Shown piece by piece: positions 1-10,160 of a stretch of DNA of 52,218 nt. Positions within the stretch are counted from its first letter, which is position 1. Each line of letters opens with the position of its first letter. The notes beneath the pieces were generated by a model. It was not told the DNA's origin and did not search any database. It worked only from the letters and a program-made list of their open reading frames with translations. The DNA comes from Bacillus piscicola (GTDB lineage Bacteria; Bacillota; Bacilli; Bacillales; Marinococcaceae), in the NCBI RefSeq assembly GCF_022458745.1, contig NZ_JAJJJF010000014.1:1-52218 (forward strand), given 5' to 3'. The position numbers and the translations under genes are program-made.

Positions 1-40
1 TTTCCGTTTTCTTTCGACGCCTCTGATTGGCGACTTTTTT

Positions 41-69
41 ATATTAACACCCATATCAATCAGTGTCAA
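41..69 (-). promoter_or_regulatory. rrn-type promoter P2 reading out of the left edge
   Basis: On the minus strand TTGACA (64-69) and TAATAT (41-46) are separated by exactly 17 bases, a near-consensus SigA promoter. The transcript would start around 34-36 and run off the left edge. Together with the second promoter upstream, and its position just after lysS, this is the layout expected of the P2 promoter of a ribosomal RNA operon (rrnJ position in B. subtilis). The 16S gene itself lies outside the window, so the identity of the operon is inferred. Confidence 0.8.
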
Positions 70-130
70 CATATTTTTTAACTTCTTTAAATCATGGTGT
101 TTTTCGCGTCGTTTCTCGACGACAGATAAT

Positions 131-159
131 AATATACCATTAGTAGCTGATCATTACAA
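131..159 (-). promoter_or_regulatory. rrn-type promoter P1, upstream of P2
   Basis: On the minus strand TTGTAA (154-159) and TATATT (131-136) are 17 bases apart. It lies 90 bases upstream of the P2 promoter. It is preceded at about 165-190 by an A/T-rich tract that resembles an UP element. Tandem P1/P2 promoters with A/T-rich upstream tracts are typical of Bacillus rRNA operons. Confidence 0.72.
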
Positions 160-242
160 CCCTTTTCTTTTAAAAAAATATTTCTTTTTAAGGCTCTTTC
201 CTCACTCTATATTGCTCTTCTAGGTGTATCCGTACAGGACGA

Positions 243-385
243 TTAAAACAGCTGGTCGTTCAGGGTGTCGATCATGTCGCTTACAATCCGGCAACCTGAT
301 CTTCCGGAAATAAACCCGGAAAATCCATAGGAAGATACAACTGCTTCATGGTGTACTCTTGGAAAGTGACCGTTTGGTTACTCAT
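243..385 (-). pseudogene. transposase N-terminal remnant, frameshifted (IS1182-like)
   Basis: An ATG at 383-385 opens a frame with the peptide YTMKQLYLPMDFPGLFPEDQV. That resembles the start of IS1182-type transposases, which have an LPLDL...IPENHLVR pattern near the N-terminus. The frame stops soon after. If one base is skipped near 284, the next frame continues as RIVSDMIDTLNDQLF and then ends at a TAA (243-245). About 47 residues of a roughly 450-residue protein are left, so this is a decayed fragment and not a working gene. The family assignment rests on a short pattern remembered from the family; the frameshift is read directly. It sits between the lysS terminator and the rrn promoters. 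Confidence 0.55.
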
Positions 386-504
386 AGAAAACCGACTTCT
401 TTCATTAATGGGTTGTGGTGACCTCGTTATACCGAAAGAGGCGATTTTTTTGTTGATTGGCATAAAATGTTGGATCGTTTTTCGCTCCGCTACTTTGAAT
501 GCGA

Positions 505-605
505 TCAGGTGAGGCGCCTGCGGGACGTCGGCTAAACACGGCCGCGTCCTGTGCATCGAAGCAAGAGCTGAAGCCTCGCCCGCGGCAAGTGAACCTGAAG
601 AGCCA
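505..605. repeat. GC-rich intergenic repeat, copy A (degraded)
   Basis: This GC-rich stretch stands out in an AT-rich spacer. On the minus strand it contains CCGCGGGCGAGGCTTCAGCT followed by a CACAGGACG block. These match the core of the copy at 20029-20222 (CCGCGGGC, GCTTCAGCT, ACAGGACG). Such elements, often bounded by GTTGATT/AATCAAC ends, are common between genes in Bacillaceae genomes. No protein-coding signal fits here. The boundaries are approximate, and the outer ends of this copy are not clear. Confidence 0.5.
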
Positions 606-654
606 TCTATATGAATGAGTATAAATTAATCGTAACGACAAATCTTATAGAATT

Positions 655-706
655 GAAAAAAGGGCTATCAAAAGGGTCATTTTTTATGACCTTTTGATAC
701 AGCCCC
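655..706 (-). terminator. lysS Rho-independent terminator
   Basis: Minus strand: a stem of about 19 pairs, beginning GGGGCTGTATCAAAAGG and closing with CCTTTTGATAGCCC, around an A/T loop, followed by a T6 run. It lies 10 bases past the lysS stop codon. Confidence 0.9.
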
Positions 707-716
707 TTCCAAAATC

Positions 717-2285
<1,569 letters not shown>

Positions 2286-2306
2286 TCACAAGAAATTACC
2301 ACCCTT

Positions 2307-3308
2307 TTAAACAGCTGATGCTCGTACACTCTTCTCCTGTTCAAGACTATCAATAAAATCGTACAAGGCGCAAGCAACATCATCTCGTTTATGAAGCTGG
2401 TTAATTTGACTGCGAACTTTACCATTACCGCGCATTCCTTTTAGATACCAAGCTGCGTGCTTACGCATTTCGCGTACGGCTACGTCCTCTCCCTTTAAAT
2501 GAATCAGCCTATCCATGTGAATCATGCACACATCAATTTTTTCGCGATTAGATGGCTCACCAGCCAGTTCGCCCGTTTTCAGATAGTGAATGGTCCGGTA
2601 CAACATCCACGGATTACCTAAGGCAGCACGTCCTATCATCACACCGTCCACACCCGTTTGCTCGAGCATTGCTTTGGCGTCTTGAGGTGTTTTGACATCT
2701 CCATTTCCTATTACCGGAATGTTCACCGCTTCTTTTACTTCTTTCAGAATATCCCAATTTGCTGTACCTTCATACATCTGTACACGAGTTCTTCCGTGTA
2801 CGGAGACCGCTTTTCCTCCAGCTGCTTCAACTGCTTTGGCATTTTCAACCGCTAAAATGTGTTCATCATCCCAGCCCATTCTCATCTTTACCGTAACCGG
2901 TTTATTCACCGCTTTTACGGCAACCTCTACCATTTCATATATTTTATCGGGATCAAGGAGCCACTTCGCCCCTGCGTCACATTTCGTAATTTTCGGCACC
3001 GGGCATCCCATGTTTATATCAATGATATCGGCGTTTGTTTGCGTGTCGACGACCTTCGCCGCCTCCGCCATCGTTTCCTTATCTCCTCCAAAAATCTGCA
3101 GGCTTAAAGGTTTTTCGCGCTCGTCCACATAAAGCATCTTCAGCGATTTTTCGTTTTTATTGAGTATCGCTTTATCGCTTACCATTTCCGCACAGACGAG
3201 ACCTGTCCCAAACTCCTTCGCGATCAAGCGAAACGCAGGGTTGCAAACACCGGCCATCGGCGCGAGCACCACTTGGTTTTTCATTTCAATATCACCGATC
3301 TTCAACAC
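2307..3308 (-). CDS. dusB: tRNA-dihydrouridine synthase B
   Basis: FMN-dependent enzyme that reduces uridines in the D-loop of tRNA, using NADPH. A TIM-barrel flavin domain starts with VVLAPMAGVCNPAFR. The catalytic-cysteine motif follows as INMGCPVPKI near residue 100. The phosphate-binding segment IGNGDV and the helical RNA-binding tail are both present. I chose the GTG at 3308, seven bases after AGGAGG. The upstream in-frame GTG at 3317 overlaps that ribosome site. This gives MLKIGDIEMKNQ and 333 aa, the usual length. In B. subtilis a small gene (yazB) lies between folK and dusB; here the 90-base gap holds no such gene. Confidence 0.95.
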   Translation of the reverse strand: MLKIGDIEMKNQVVLAPMAGVCNPAFRLIAKEFGTGLVCAEMVSDKAILNKNEKSLKMLYVDEREKPLSLQIFGGDKETMAEAAKVVDTQTNADIIDINMGCPVPKITKCDAGAKWLLDPDKIYEMVEVAVKAVNKPVTVKMRMGWDDEHILAVENAKAVEAAGGKAVSVHGRTRVQMYEGTANWDILKEVKEAVNIPVIGNGDVKTPQDAKAMLEQTGVDGVMIGRAALGNPWMLYRTIHYLKTGELAGEPSNREKIDVCMIHMDRLIHLKGEDVAVREMRKHAAWYLKGMRGNGKVRSQINQLHKRDDVACALYDFIDSLEQEKSVRASAV

Positions 3309-3398
3309 ACTATTCACCCTCCTGTCTTGAGAATTCCTTAATCTTTATGTGGAGCCTTTCTGCTGTTTCTCAGATAGGCGTGTTCTTCCTTTTATTCT

Positions 3399-3902
3399 CT
3401 AAGATGATTTCTTCCACAGTACAACTCCTGCTTTTTCCTCCTCTGGTAAGCGCACGAACATCTCTGCAGCAGTCCAGCCGTTTTGAGGACAACGAGCAGC
3501 AGGAGCGATTTCACGGAGCGGCACGATAACAAAGGCGCGCTCACACATCCGTGGGTGTGGGACGATTAATTCATCCATTCTAATATTTTCATCATTGAAA
3601 AGTAAAATGTCAAGGTCTATTGTCCGCGGACCCCACCGTACCTCTCGTGTCCGCTTCAATTCCCGTTCAACCTGCTGTGTCATTTGCAGTAATTCAAGCG
3701 GATTCAAGGAGGTATAAAGCTCCATAACCATGTTTAGAAATTTTGCTTGATCCTGCATTCCGACAGGTTCTGTTTCATAAATAGAAGACAGGCGAGTTAC
3801 CTTAATTCTTTCTTGTTCGTTCAGTTTTTCTATTGCTTGTCGCAAATAAAGTGCCCGATCCTCTATATTAGAGCCGAGGGCTACAAAGACACGATGTTTC
3901 AT
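3399..3902 (-). CDS. folK: HPPK, 6-hydroxymethyl-7,8-dihydropterin pyrophosphokinase
   Basis: Transfers pyrophosphate from ATP to 6-hydroxymethyl-dihydropterin, the step before dihydropteroate synthesis in folate biosynthesis. The N-terminal FVALGSNIEDRALYL and the signature GPRTIDLDILLF (about residues 88-100) are both present. The length, 167 aa, is that of the family. It overlaps folB by four bases (ATGA), so the two are translationally coupled. It is the last gene of the pab-fol cluster. Confidence 0.96.
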   Translation of the reverse strand: MKHRVFVALGSNIEDRALYLRQAIEKLNEQERIKVTRLSSIYETEPVGMQDQAKFLNMVMELYTSLNPLELLQMTQQVERELKRTREVRWGPRTIDLDILLFNDENIRMDELIVPHPRMCERAFVIVPLREIAPAARCPQNGWTAAEMFVRLPEEEKAGVVLWKKSS

Positions 3903-4264
3903 TCTGCGCGTCTCCTTGTCATCTCAATCGCAACGGATTGATAGTGGCCGGGAATCGGCGGATTTGGCTTCACTACTTTCACCTTCACTTGATCCACAAT
4001 CGCAAAATGGTTTAATACCTGTAAGCTGATATTCTCGGCGATCGTTTCCACTAGATCATACGTGTTCCCCTCAACGACATCTTTTACAATTGCATAGGCG
4101 TCCGCATAGTTCACACTTTTCTCCAGATTATCTTCGAGCGCCGCTTCTTTTAAATCAGCTTCTAAAACTAGATCTACGGTAAAGTGTTGACCTAATTTGT
4201 TTTCCTCCTCATAGACACCATGGTAGGCATAAAACTCCATACCATTAAGATAGATCTTATCCAA
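3899..4264 (-). CDS. folB: dihydroneopterin aldolase
   Basis: Cleaves dihydroneopterin to 6-hydroxymethyl-dihydropterin and glycolaldehyde in folate synthesis. The fold opens with IYLNGMEFYAYHGVYEEE, which holds the catalytic YHGV segment. It closes with VKVVKPNPPIPGHYQSVAIE, containing the conserved KPNPPIPG loop. At 121 aa it is typical. It starts with TTG at 4264, eight bases after a GAGGTG ribosome site that lies inside the folP 3' end. It overlaps folP by eight bases and folK by four. Confidence 0.95.
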   Translation of the reverse strand: MDKIYLNGMEFYAYHGVYEEENKLGQHFTVDLVLEADLKEAALEDNLEKSVNYADAYAIVKDVVEGNTYDLVETIAENISLQVLNHFAIVDQVKVKVVKPNPPIPGHYQSVAIEMTRRRAE

Positions 4265-5096
4265 CGGTCTTCACCTCGCCTTTACCGAGCATGGCATCCA
4301 TCATTTTTACCGTTCTACTCATTTCAAGAACATCATGAACCCTGACAATATGACAGCCTCGTTCGATTCCAAGGCTAATCGTTGCGCCCGTCCCCTCGAC
4401 ACGTTCTTGCGGAGGAAGGCCTAACGTTTTCGCTATCAACGACTTGCGCGACGTTCCAAGCAAAACAGGATAGCCGATTGCCGTAAACTCCTCCAGTCTT
4501 CTCATTACTTCTAAGTTTTGGTCATATGTTTTGGCAAAGCCGATGCCTGGATCTAAGATTATACGTTCGTCTTTCACGCCATGCCTGTGACAAATAGCAA
4601 TGCTTTCTTCCATATCCTCTCGAATATCCGTCATGATATCTTGATAGTTCATGTCAGTTCGGTTATGCATGAGGACAATCGGCACATCATAATAAGCAGC
4701 TGTATAAGCCATATCTGGATCTGCCGTAGCTCTCCAGACATCATTGATAATAGATGCCCCTGCTTCAATGGCTTTGCTTGCTGTTTCTGCTTTGTACGTA
4801 TCAATGGAGATCGGGATATTTACTGCCGACGATACCGCCTTGATCACTGGGATAACTCGTTCCAGTTCTTCTTTAACATCAACTTTTTCAGCGCCCGGCC
4901 TTGTGGATTCGCCCCCTATATCGATAATATCGGCACCTTGATTGATCATCTCACGAGCACGCATCTCCGCCCGCTTTTCCGTATCAAATTGCCCACCATC
5001 TGAAAATGAATCCGGCGTCACGTTCAATATCCCCATCACCTGTGTTTTAGCCGAAAAGTCTAGTTGCCACGCCCCGGCTTTCATTACGGTTTCCAT
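4257..5096 (-). CDS. folP: dihydropteroate synthase
   Basis: Joins p-aminobenzoate to dihydropterin pyrophosphate; the target of sulfonamides. TIM-barrel signatures are MGILNVTPDSFSDGG near the N-terminus, IDIGGESTRPGA (about 55-66), SIDTYKAETA, and the C-terminal GTSRKSLIAKTLG and VRVHDV. The frame is open a further 42 codons upstream, but the ATG at 5096 is preceded by GGAAGGGAG at about seven bases. It gives a 279-aa protein of normal size, so I use it. The product of the neighbouring pab genes is its substrate. Confidence 0.96.
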   Translation of the reverse strand: METVMKAGAWQLDFSAKTQVMGILNVTPDSFSDGGQFDTEKRAEMRAREMINQGADIIDIGGESTRPGAEKVDVKEELERVIPVIKAVSSAVNIPISIDTYKAETASKAIEAGASIINDVWRATADPDMAYTAAYYDVPIVLMHNRTDMNYQDIMTDIREDMEESIAICHRHGVKDERIILDPGIGFAKTYDQNLEVMRRLEEFTAIGYPVLLGTSRKSLIAKTLGLPPQERVEGTGATISLGIERGCHIVRVHDVLEMSRTVKMMDAMLGKGEVKTVG

Positions 5097-5115
5097 CAGT
5101 TTCTCCCTTCCTTTC

Positions 5116-5985
5116 TCACAAAAAAAGATCTTGTGCCTTCCAGAGCTTTTCGCGTCCTTTCGCATATTCTTTTTGCAGCAGAGCTGTGATTGAATGACAG
5201 TTGTTGCGAAAAGTATGCTCATCTACCGCAGAAAACGGCACAATCTCTTGAATGGAATTCGTTACAAACACTTCATCTGCATGATATAAATGAGCAGCAT
5301 CGAAATGGCCTTCTCGAATATAAACAGAATGCTTTTCTGCGGCCTGTAACACAAAAGCACGAGTAACTCCTGCTAAAATCCCCGTGTCAAGTGCCGGTGT
5401 GTAAAGGGTATCATCCTTCACCCAGAATAGATTAGAAACGACTCCTTCTGCCAACTTCCCGGCCTCATTCAAAAATAGTCCTTCTACTTCAGGATTGTCA
5501 CCGGCTTCCCGTTTGCCTGCTATATTGTTTAAAAAGTGGTGTGACTTCAAGCGTTTAGATGTCTCCGGGGTGTTTCGCGGGATGGTTAACAGCCGGCCGG
5601 TCTTGACGACGGTACGCTCTTCCTCCGCTGGGGGTAGTGGTTTCATATAAATAACGATCGTCGGTGCCGTATATTCATTTGCAGTAAGTCCTAGCATTCC
5701 TGTACCGGCTGCGACGTTGTACCGGACGTACGCGTTATCCCATGCATTCGCCTTTCTTAAACTTTCAACCTGTTCAAGCACTTGCTGGCGGTCGTATACC
5801 CACGACACGTTCATTTCGCGCAGCCCTTCTTCTAACCGTCTGAAATGGTCATCCAGAAGAAAGGGATGGCCATTATATATCCGAAACGTTTCAAATAAAC
5901 CGAGTCCATACATAAAACCATGCTCAAAAACAGAAAGACGAGCAGCGCCCGCCTCTTCTATGTCACCATCTATATATACATACAT
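5116..5985 (-). CDS. pabC: aminodeoxychorismate lyase (PLP enzyme)
   Basis: Fold-type IV PLP enzyme that splits 4-amino-4-deoxychorismate into p-aminobenzoate and pyruvate. The N-terminus has the family pattern SVFEHGFMYGLGLFETFR. The PLP lysine is likely the one in RLKSHHFLNN (about residue 144). The C-terminal half has EGVVSNLFWV and the turn TGILAGVTR followed by DEVFVTNS, which bind the cofactor phosphate. It follows pabA by five bases and precedes folP by 19, so it belongs to the operon. Branched-chain aminotransferases share this fold, but the context settles the choice. Confidence 0.93.
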   Translation of the reverse strand: MYVYIDGDIEEAGAARLSVFEHGFMYGLGLFETFRIYNGHPFLLDDHFRRLEEGLREMNVSWVYDRQQVLEQVESLRKANAWDNAYVRYNVAAGTGMLGLTANEYTAPTIVIYMKPLPPAEEERTVVKTGRLLTIPRNTPETSKRLKSHHFLNNIAGKREAGDNPEVEGLFLNEAGKLAEGVVSNLFWVKDDTLYTPALDTGILAGVTRAFVLQAAEKHSVYIREGHFDAAHLYHADEVFVTNSIQEIVPFSAVDEHTFRNNCHSITALLQKEYAKGREKLWKAQDLFL

Positions 5986-5990
5986 CGCTT

Positions 5991-6575
5991 TTATACTCCT
6001 TGGCCAACCCGGTGGGACTCAATAAAGTTTTGAAGCAACTTTTTTCCGTCCGCTGTCATAATGGATTCAGGGTGAAACTGAACACCCTCCACTGGAAGCT
6101 CCTTATGACGTATGCCCATCAGCTCTCCGTCATTCGTCCAAGCCGTTATTTCAAGACAATCCGGGAGACTTTCTCTCTCTACAATTAATGAATGATAGCG
6201 TGTTGCCGTAAACGGCTGGGCAAGACCCTTATAAACCAGTTTGCCATCGTGGTGGATCGCTGATGTTTTTCCGTGCATCAGCTGCTCCGCCTGGATAACC
6301 TTTCCGCCAAATACTTGGGCAATCGCCTGATGGCCGAGACAAACGCCAAAAATCGGTATTTCCCCCGCAAAACGGCGGATGACCTCCATGCTGATACCTG
6401 CTTCATTCGGGGTGCAGGGTCCTGGCGAGATCATTAAGAAATCAGGTGCCATTTCTTCCATTTCTTCTATAGTGATCTTGTTATTCCGTTTCACCACTAA
6501 CTCTTCGCCCATTTCACCTAGAAACTGAACGAGATTATACGTAAAGGAATCATAGTTGTCGATCATTAAAATCAT
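5991..6575 (-). CDS. pabA: aminodeoxychorismate/anthranilate synthase glutamine amidotransferase
   Basis: Class I glutamine amidotransferase that supplies ammonia to PabB. In B. subtilis the same protein also serves TrpE. The triad is visible: Cys in GVCLGHQA (about residue 79) and His plus Glu in VQFHPESI (about 168-172). The N-terminal [13 protein letters not shown] and the oxyanion segment [13 protein letters not shown] are standard. At 194 aa it has the normal length. It overlaps the end of pabB by four bases (ATGA). Whether it also serves tryptophan synthesis here cannot be judged from this window. Confidence 0.95.
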   Translation of the reverse strand: MILMIDNYDSFTYNLVQFLGEMGEELVVKRNNKITIEEMEEMAPDFLMISPGPCTPNEAGISMEVIRRFAGEIPIFGVCLGHQAIAQVFGGKVIQAEQLMHGKTSAIHHDGKLVYKGLAQPFTATRYHSLIVERESLPDCLEITAWTNDGELMGIRHKELPVEGVQFHPESIMTADGKKLLQNFIESHRVGQGV

Positions 6576-8050
6576 GTTTGAATCTCCTCCTCTTCTCCAC
6601 TCATTACACCAAACTCTGCTTCACTCATCTCTTTTGCCCTCCATAGTGCTTGGGCTTTCCTCAATGATTCATTAAACTCCGCTCGAGGATCCGAATCAAT
6701 AACGACCCCTGCACCGGCTTGAACATAGGCTGCGCCGTCTTTCGCAATCAATGTTCGAATAACAATATTTAACTCAGCGTCTTGGTTAAATCCAATCCAG
6801 CCGATGGAACCCGTGTAAATCCCTCGTCTCACCGGCTCAAGTTCTTCAATTATTTCCATCGTGCGAATTTTCGGCGCTCCTGTAATGGTTCCGCCTGGAA
6901 AGGCTGCTCTTATCATACCATACACGTCCATATCTTCGGCAAGTGTTCCTTTTACATTGGAAACAATATGCATCACGTGCGAGTACCGTTCTACGACCAT
7001 CAATTCATCGACCTCAACGGATCCGTACCGGCAAACCTTCCCTATATCATTACGCTCTAAATCAACAAGCATGATATGTTCTGCCTGCTCCTTCGCGCAA
7101 TTCATCATTTGCGCCTCATAAAAAAGATCTTCCTTCTCTGATTTACCCCGCGGCCTTGTTCCTGCTATCGGGCGGGTAGACACTTCATTCCCGCGTTTTT
7201 TTATAAGCAGTTCCGGCGATGCACTAACAAGTTGAAGATCCGGAGTATGAAAATAACCCATATAAGGAGATGGATTTAACTCTCGTAATTTTTTGTATAT
7301 ATGTAGGGGTGGGGTATGTAATGGCTGTTTCTGCCGGACAGATAGATTGACTTGAAAACTGTCGCCAGTGCGAATATACGAGCGAATTTTCTCAGCTGCT
7401 GCAGCAAAAGACTCCTCTGTAAAAGAAGTAACAGGTTCATCAACCGCTGGCACAGCCTCACGCCCTTTTTCTGAATAATGCGGAGAAGCATCCCTGCAAT
7501 CTTCCCACATTTCTCTAAGCTGTAACAACTCTTTTTCAGCCGCTGCCTCGTCAACATCAACGACGATAACCCAAAGCTTTTCCTCCGTATGATCATAGAC
7601 AAATGCTTGATGAAAAGCTAGAAAACAGAGGTCATTTGTACCGAGATCATCTTCAGCCTGGTTTGGCATGTCTTCCATATAGCGGCTGTAATCATAACTA
7701 ATATAACCGATCACTCCGCCTTGAAAGTCAGGAAGGAACCGGTTCGTTTCAGTTTTGTATGGGGTGAGCCAATTTTTCATCGCTTCCAGCGGGTCACCAT
7801 ACATGGTGTGGACACCGTCATTCGTTTGTACGCTTGTTACTCCGTTTTTACCGGTTATGACCGCAAAAGGCGTGAATGCAGCCATGCTGAAACGCCCTTT
7901 CTGCCCGCTTTCGAGCAACACATGGTACGGGTTGTTTTCACTTAACACCTGATAGCAAGTGAAAAATTTCTCCTCCGGATAACAAAAAGACAGCCCAAAC
8001 GCTTTATATGTTTTCGTACGGTCTGGCAGCGGAGCTAAATGTTCATTCAC
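6572..8050 (-). CDS. pabB: aminodeoxychorismate synthase component I
   Basis: Chorismate-utilising enzyme that makes 4-amino-4-deoxychorismate with ammonia from PabA. The C-terminal catalytic half carries [27 protein letters not shown], and the [13 protein letters not shown] and [10 protein letters not shown] segments. The N-terminal half is the regulatory and TrpE-like domain. The start is GTG at 8050, seven bases after AAGAAGG. At 492 aa it is slightly longer than the B. subtilis protein. TrpE is the main alternative; the direct link to pabC and folP makes PabB much more likely. Confidence 0.92.
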   Translation of the reverse strand: MNEHLAPLPDRTKTYKAFGLSFCYPEEKFFTCYQVLSENNPYHVLLESGQKGRFSMAAFTPFAVITGKNGVTSVQTNDGVHTMYGDPLEAMKNWLTPYKTETNRFLPDFQGGVIGYISYDYSRYMEDMPNQAEDDLGTNDLCFLAFHQAFVYDHTEEKLWVIVVDVDEAAAEKELLQLREMWEDCRDASPHYSEKGREAVPAVDEPVTSFTEESFAAAAEKIRSYIRTGDSFQVNLSVRQKQPLHTPPLHIYKKLRELNPSPYMGYFHTPDLQLVSASPELLIKKRGNEVSTRPIAGTRPRGKSEKEDLFYEAQMMNCAKEQAEHIMLVDLERNDIGKVCRYGSVEVDELMVVERYSHVMHIVSNVKGTLAEDMDVYGMIRAAFPGGTITGAPKIRTMEIIEELEPVRRGIYTGSIGWIGFNQDAELNIVIRTLIAKDGAAYVQAGAGVVIDSDPRAEFNESLRKAQALWRAKEMSEAEFGVMSGEEEEIQT

Positions 8051-8146
8051 CGTTATACCTTCTTCCTCGTTAAAATACTCATCCTTTTCAGAGTATCACA
8101 TTAGATGTCTGATCAGAAAAAAAGTTAGGGAAAAGTCCCAGGAGAT

Positions 8147-8199
8147 GCAAAAGGAAAATGGTCCCGGTCATCTAAAAACGATGATCGGAACCATTTCCC
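8147..8199 (-). terminator. cysK terminator
   Basis: Minus strand: GGAAATGGTTCCGATCATC pairs with GATGACCGGGACCATTTTCC around a TTTTTA loop, and TTTTG follows. It lies just past the cysK stop and separates cysK from the pab-fol operon. Confidence 0.85.
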
Positions 8200-8206
8200 G
8201 TCTTGG

Positions 8207-9139
8207 CTAGTTATTCTCTTCTTCGAATTGGTACAGAGGAGTACTGAGATAACGTTCGCCATTACTTGGAATAACGGCTACAACTTTTTTCCCTTTTCCG
8301 AGTTTCTTGGCCTCTTCCACTGCTGCGTAAATCGCTGCACCGGATGAGATTCCGCCGAGTATTCCTTCCTCCCGGGCTGCACGGCGCGCATATTCAAACG
8401 ACTGTTCTGTCGTTGCGGTCACGATTTCATCGTAACTGTCTGTATCGAGAGTTTCTGGAATAAAGCCGGCACCAAGTCCTTGTATTTTATGAGGCCCTTT
8501 ACTGCCGCCACTTAAAATAGGGGAATCGGCTGGTTCGAGGGCGATGACTTTCAGGTTCGGAAAGTGTTCTTTCAAGAGCTTACCTGCGCCAGTAATGGTT
8601 CCGCCTGTACCTATACCAGAGATAAAAGCATCCAGTTGGCCATCAACCTGCTCCAACAGTTCCCGACCGGTTGTTTCTCGATGAATAGCCGGGTTAGCCG
8701 GGTTTTCAAACTGCTGTGGGACGAAGTAACCTTTTGCTTCTGCAAGTTCATTCGCCTTTTTAATAGCGCCCCCCATGCCGTCCGGTCCTGGTGTTAAAAC
8801 AAGTTCCGCACCATATGCCTGCAGAAGATTACGACGTTCCATACTCATCGTTTCAGGCATAACGAGTATTGCCCGGTATCCTTTTGCCGCGGCCACCATC
8901 GCAAGCCCGATACCGGTATTGCCACTCGTCGGCTCAATAATAGTATCGCCAGGTTTCAGCTTACCATCTCTTTCTCCCGCCTCTATCATCGCGAGTGCGA
9001 TCCGATCTTTTACACTGCTGCCCGGGTTCATATATTCAAGTTTTAAATAAACATCTGCATCATTTTCACCAGTTAGACGATTCAGCTTCACAAGAGGTGT
9101 ATTCCCGATTAACTCCGTAATGTTATTCCCGACCTTCAT
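8207..9139 (-). CDS. cysK: cysteine synthase (O-acetylserine sulfhydrylase A)
   Basis: PLP enzyme that makes cysteine from O-acetylserine and sulfide in the cytosol. The PLP lysine is in NPGSSVKDR (about residue 43). The substrate loop [13 protein letters not shown] and the phosphate-binding [10 protein letters not shown] are present, as is the C-terminal [12 protein letters not shown]. At 310 aa it is normal. It has its own SigA promoter, a strong terminator and an upstream inverted repeat, so it is likely transcribed alone. In B. subtilis the equivalent gene is under the cysteine regulator CymR; here that is only inferred. Confidence 0.96.
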   Translation of the reverse strand: MKVGNNITELIGNTPLVKLNRLTGENDADVYLKLEYMNPGSSVKDRIALAMIEAGERDGKLKPGDTIIEPTSGNTGIGLAMVAAAKGYRAILVMPETMSMERRNLLQAYGAELVLTPGPDGMGGAIKKANELAEAKGYFVPQQFENPANPAIHRETTGRELLEQVDGQLDAFISGIGTGGTITGAGKLLKEHFPNLKVIALEPADSPILSGGSKGPHKIQGLGAGFIPETLDTDSYDEIVTATTEQSFEYARRAAREEGILGGISSGAAIYAAVEEAKKLGKGKKVVAVIPSNGERYLSTPLYQFEEENN

Positions 9140-9156
9140 ACGGTTTCCTCCTTAAG

Positions 9157-9175
9157 ACCAAGTAAGTTTATTGGT
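9157..9175. promoter_or_regulatory. inverted repeat in the cysK leader, candidate operator
   Basis: ACCAA and TTGGT flank nine bases in the cysK leader, between the -10 box and the ribosome site. A repressor bound here could block cysK transcription, and CymR is the obvious candidate by function. I have not confirmed a match to the CymR consensus. Confidence 0.4.
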
Positions 9176-9187
9176 TTTATTACTTTT

Positions 9188-9216
9188 ATAGTAGCAAGTA
9201 TTATATACAGTGTCAA
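9188..9216 (-). promoter_or_regulatory. cysK SigA promoter
   Basis: Minus strand TTGACA (9211-9216), a 17-base spacer, and TACTAT (9188-9193). Transcription would start about 40 bases before the cysK ribosome site. Confidence 0.8.
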
Positions 9217-9262
9217 TAAAAAAATAGCTGTTCAACTACCTAATCCGAATGTCTTTCTAGGT

Positions 9263-10159
9263 TTATTGGCGGTTGTTTTCGATGTTAAGCGCTTTTTGGC
9301 GGAGAGTTTCCAGGTCATCTGCTGAAAAATGGTACTTTTCATTACAGAAGTGACACTGTGTTTCCGCACCGTGGTCTTTTTCTATCATATCCAGTAATTC
9401 CTCAGCTCCTAAAGAAATAAGCGCATTCGCCACTCGTTCTGAAGAACAATGACACGAAAATGCAACGGGATGCTGCTCGAGTATTTTCACTTCATCTCCG
9501 AGTATGACGTGAAGCATCTCTTCCGGTGTCTTTCCTTTTTCAATTAATTTTGAAACAGGGGGCATTGCCGCTATCTGCTGCTCCAATTGGTCCACTACCT
9601 CATCTTCGGCACCTGGCAAGAGCTGTAATATAAAACCCCCGGCGGCACGGATCGTATGATCAGGGTTTACAAGTACTCCAAGGCCAACGGATGATGGGAT
9701 TTGTTCAGAAGTGACAAAGTAATACGTAAAATCTTCTCCGAGCTCCCCCGAAACAAGCGGCACGCTGCCGGTGAAATGTTCTCTCATACCTAAGTCTTTC
9801 ACAACGGATAACGAACCGTTCGTTCCTACAGCCCGGGCCACATCCAATTTACCATGCTTATTCAAGTCAAAGTGCACCTGCATATTATGAGCATATCCTC
9901 GTGTATCGCCTTGAGAATTACTATCGACGATGATCGGTCCCATCGGACCCCGGCCTTCAATTTTTATCGTCAGTTTATCTTCTCCCTTCAGCATTGCTCC
10001 CATCATGGAACCTGCTGTCATGGCCCTGCCAAGCGCTGCTGCTGCAGTCGGCCATGCTTGATGCCGGGTTGCTGCCTCATTTACCATTTCCGTCGTGCGA
10101 ACAGCGTATGCTCGTACTTTCCCTTCATAAGCTACCGATTTCACTATATAGTCACCCAT
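9263..10159 (-). CDS. hslO: Hsp33 redox-regulated chaperone
   Basis: Holdase chaperone activated when oxidation releases zinc from four C-terminal cysteines. The N-terminal domain starts [19 protein letters not shown]. The zinc cysteines are in SCHCSSE (CxC) and CHFCNEKY (CxxC), about residues 237-271. I use the ATG at 10159, with GGAAG six bases upstream; the open frame extends 13 codons further without need. The length, 298 aa, suits the family. It begins one base after coaX ends, so it is co-transcribed with it. Confidence 0.95.
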   Translation of the reverse strand: MGDYIVKSVAYEGKVRAYAVRTTEMVNEAATRHQAWPTAAAALGRAMTAGSMMGAMLKGEDKLTIKIEGRGPMGPIIVDSNSQGDTRGYAHNMQVHFDLNKHGKLDVARAVGTNGSLSVVKDLGMREHFTGSVPLVSGELGEDFTYYFVTSEQIPSSVGLGVLVNPDHTIRAAGGFILQLLPGAEDEVVDQLEQQIAAMPPVSKLIEKGKTPEEMLHVILGDEVKILEQHPVAFSCHCSSERVANALISLGAEELLDMIEKDHGAETQCHFCNEKYHFSADDLETLRQKALNIENNRQ

Positions 10160-10160
10160 A

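Noticed and set aside
405-641. 78-codon minus-strand frame left of lysS
   Set aside because: It runs through the GC-rich repeat and the transposase scar upstream region; no ribosome site or family pattern.
4581-5003. 140-codon plus-strand frame over folP
   Set aside because: Antisense shadow of the folP barrel; no signals of its own.
9217-9262. hslO terminator (TAGTT GAAC AGCTA, T7)
   Set aside because: A 5-base stem with a G-U pair is too weak to call, although the T-run is good.
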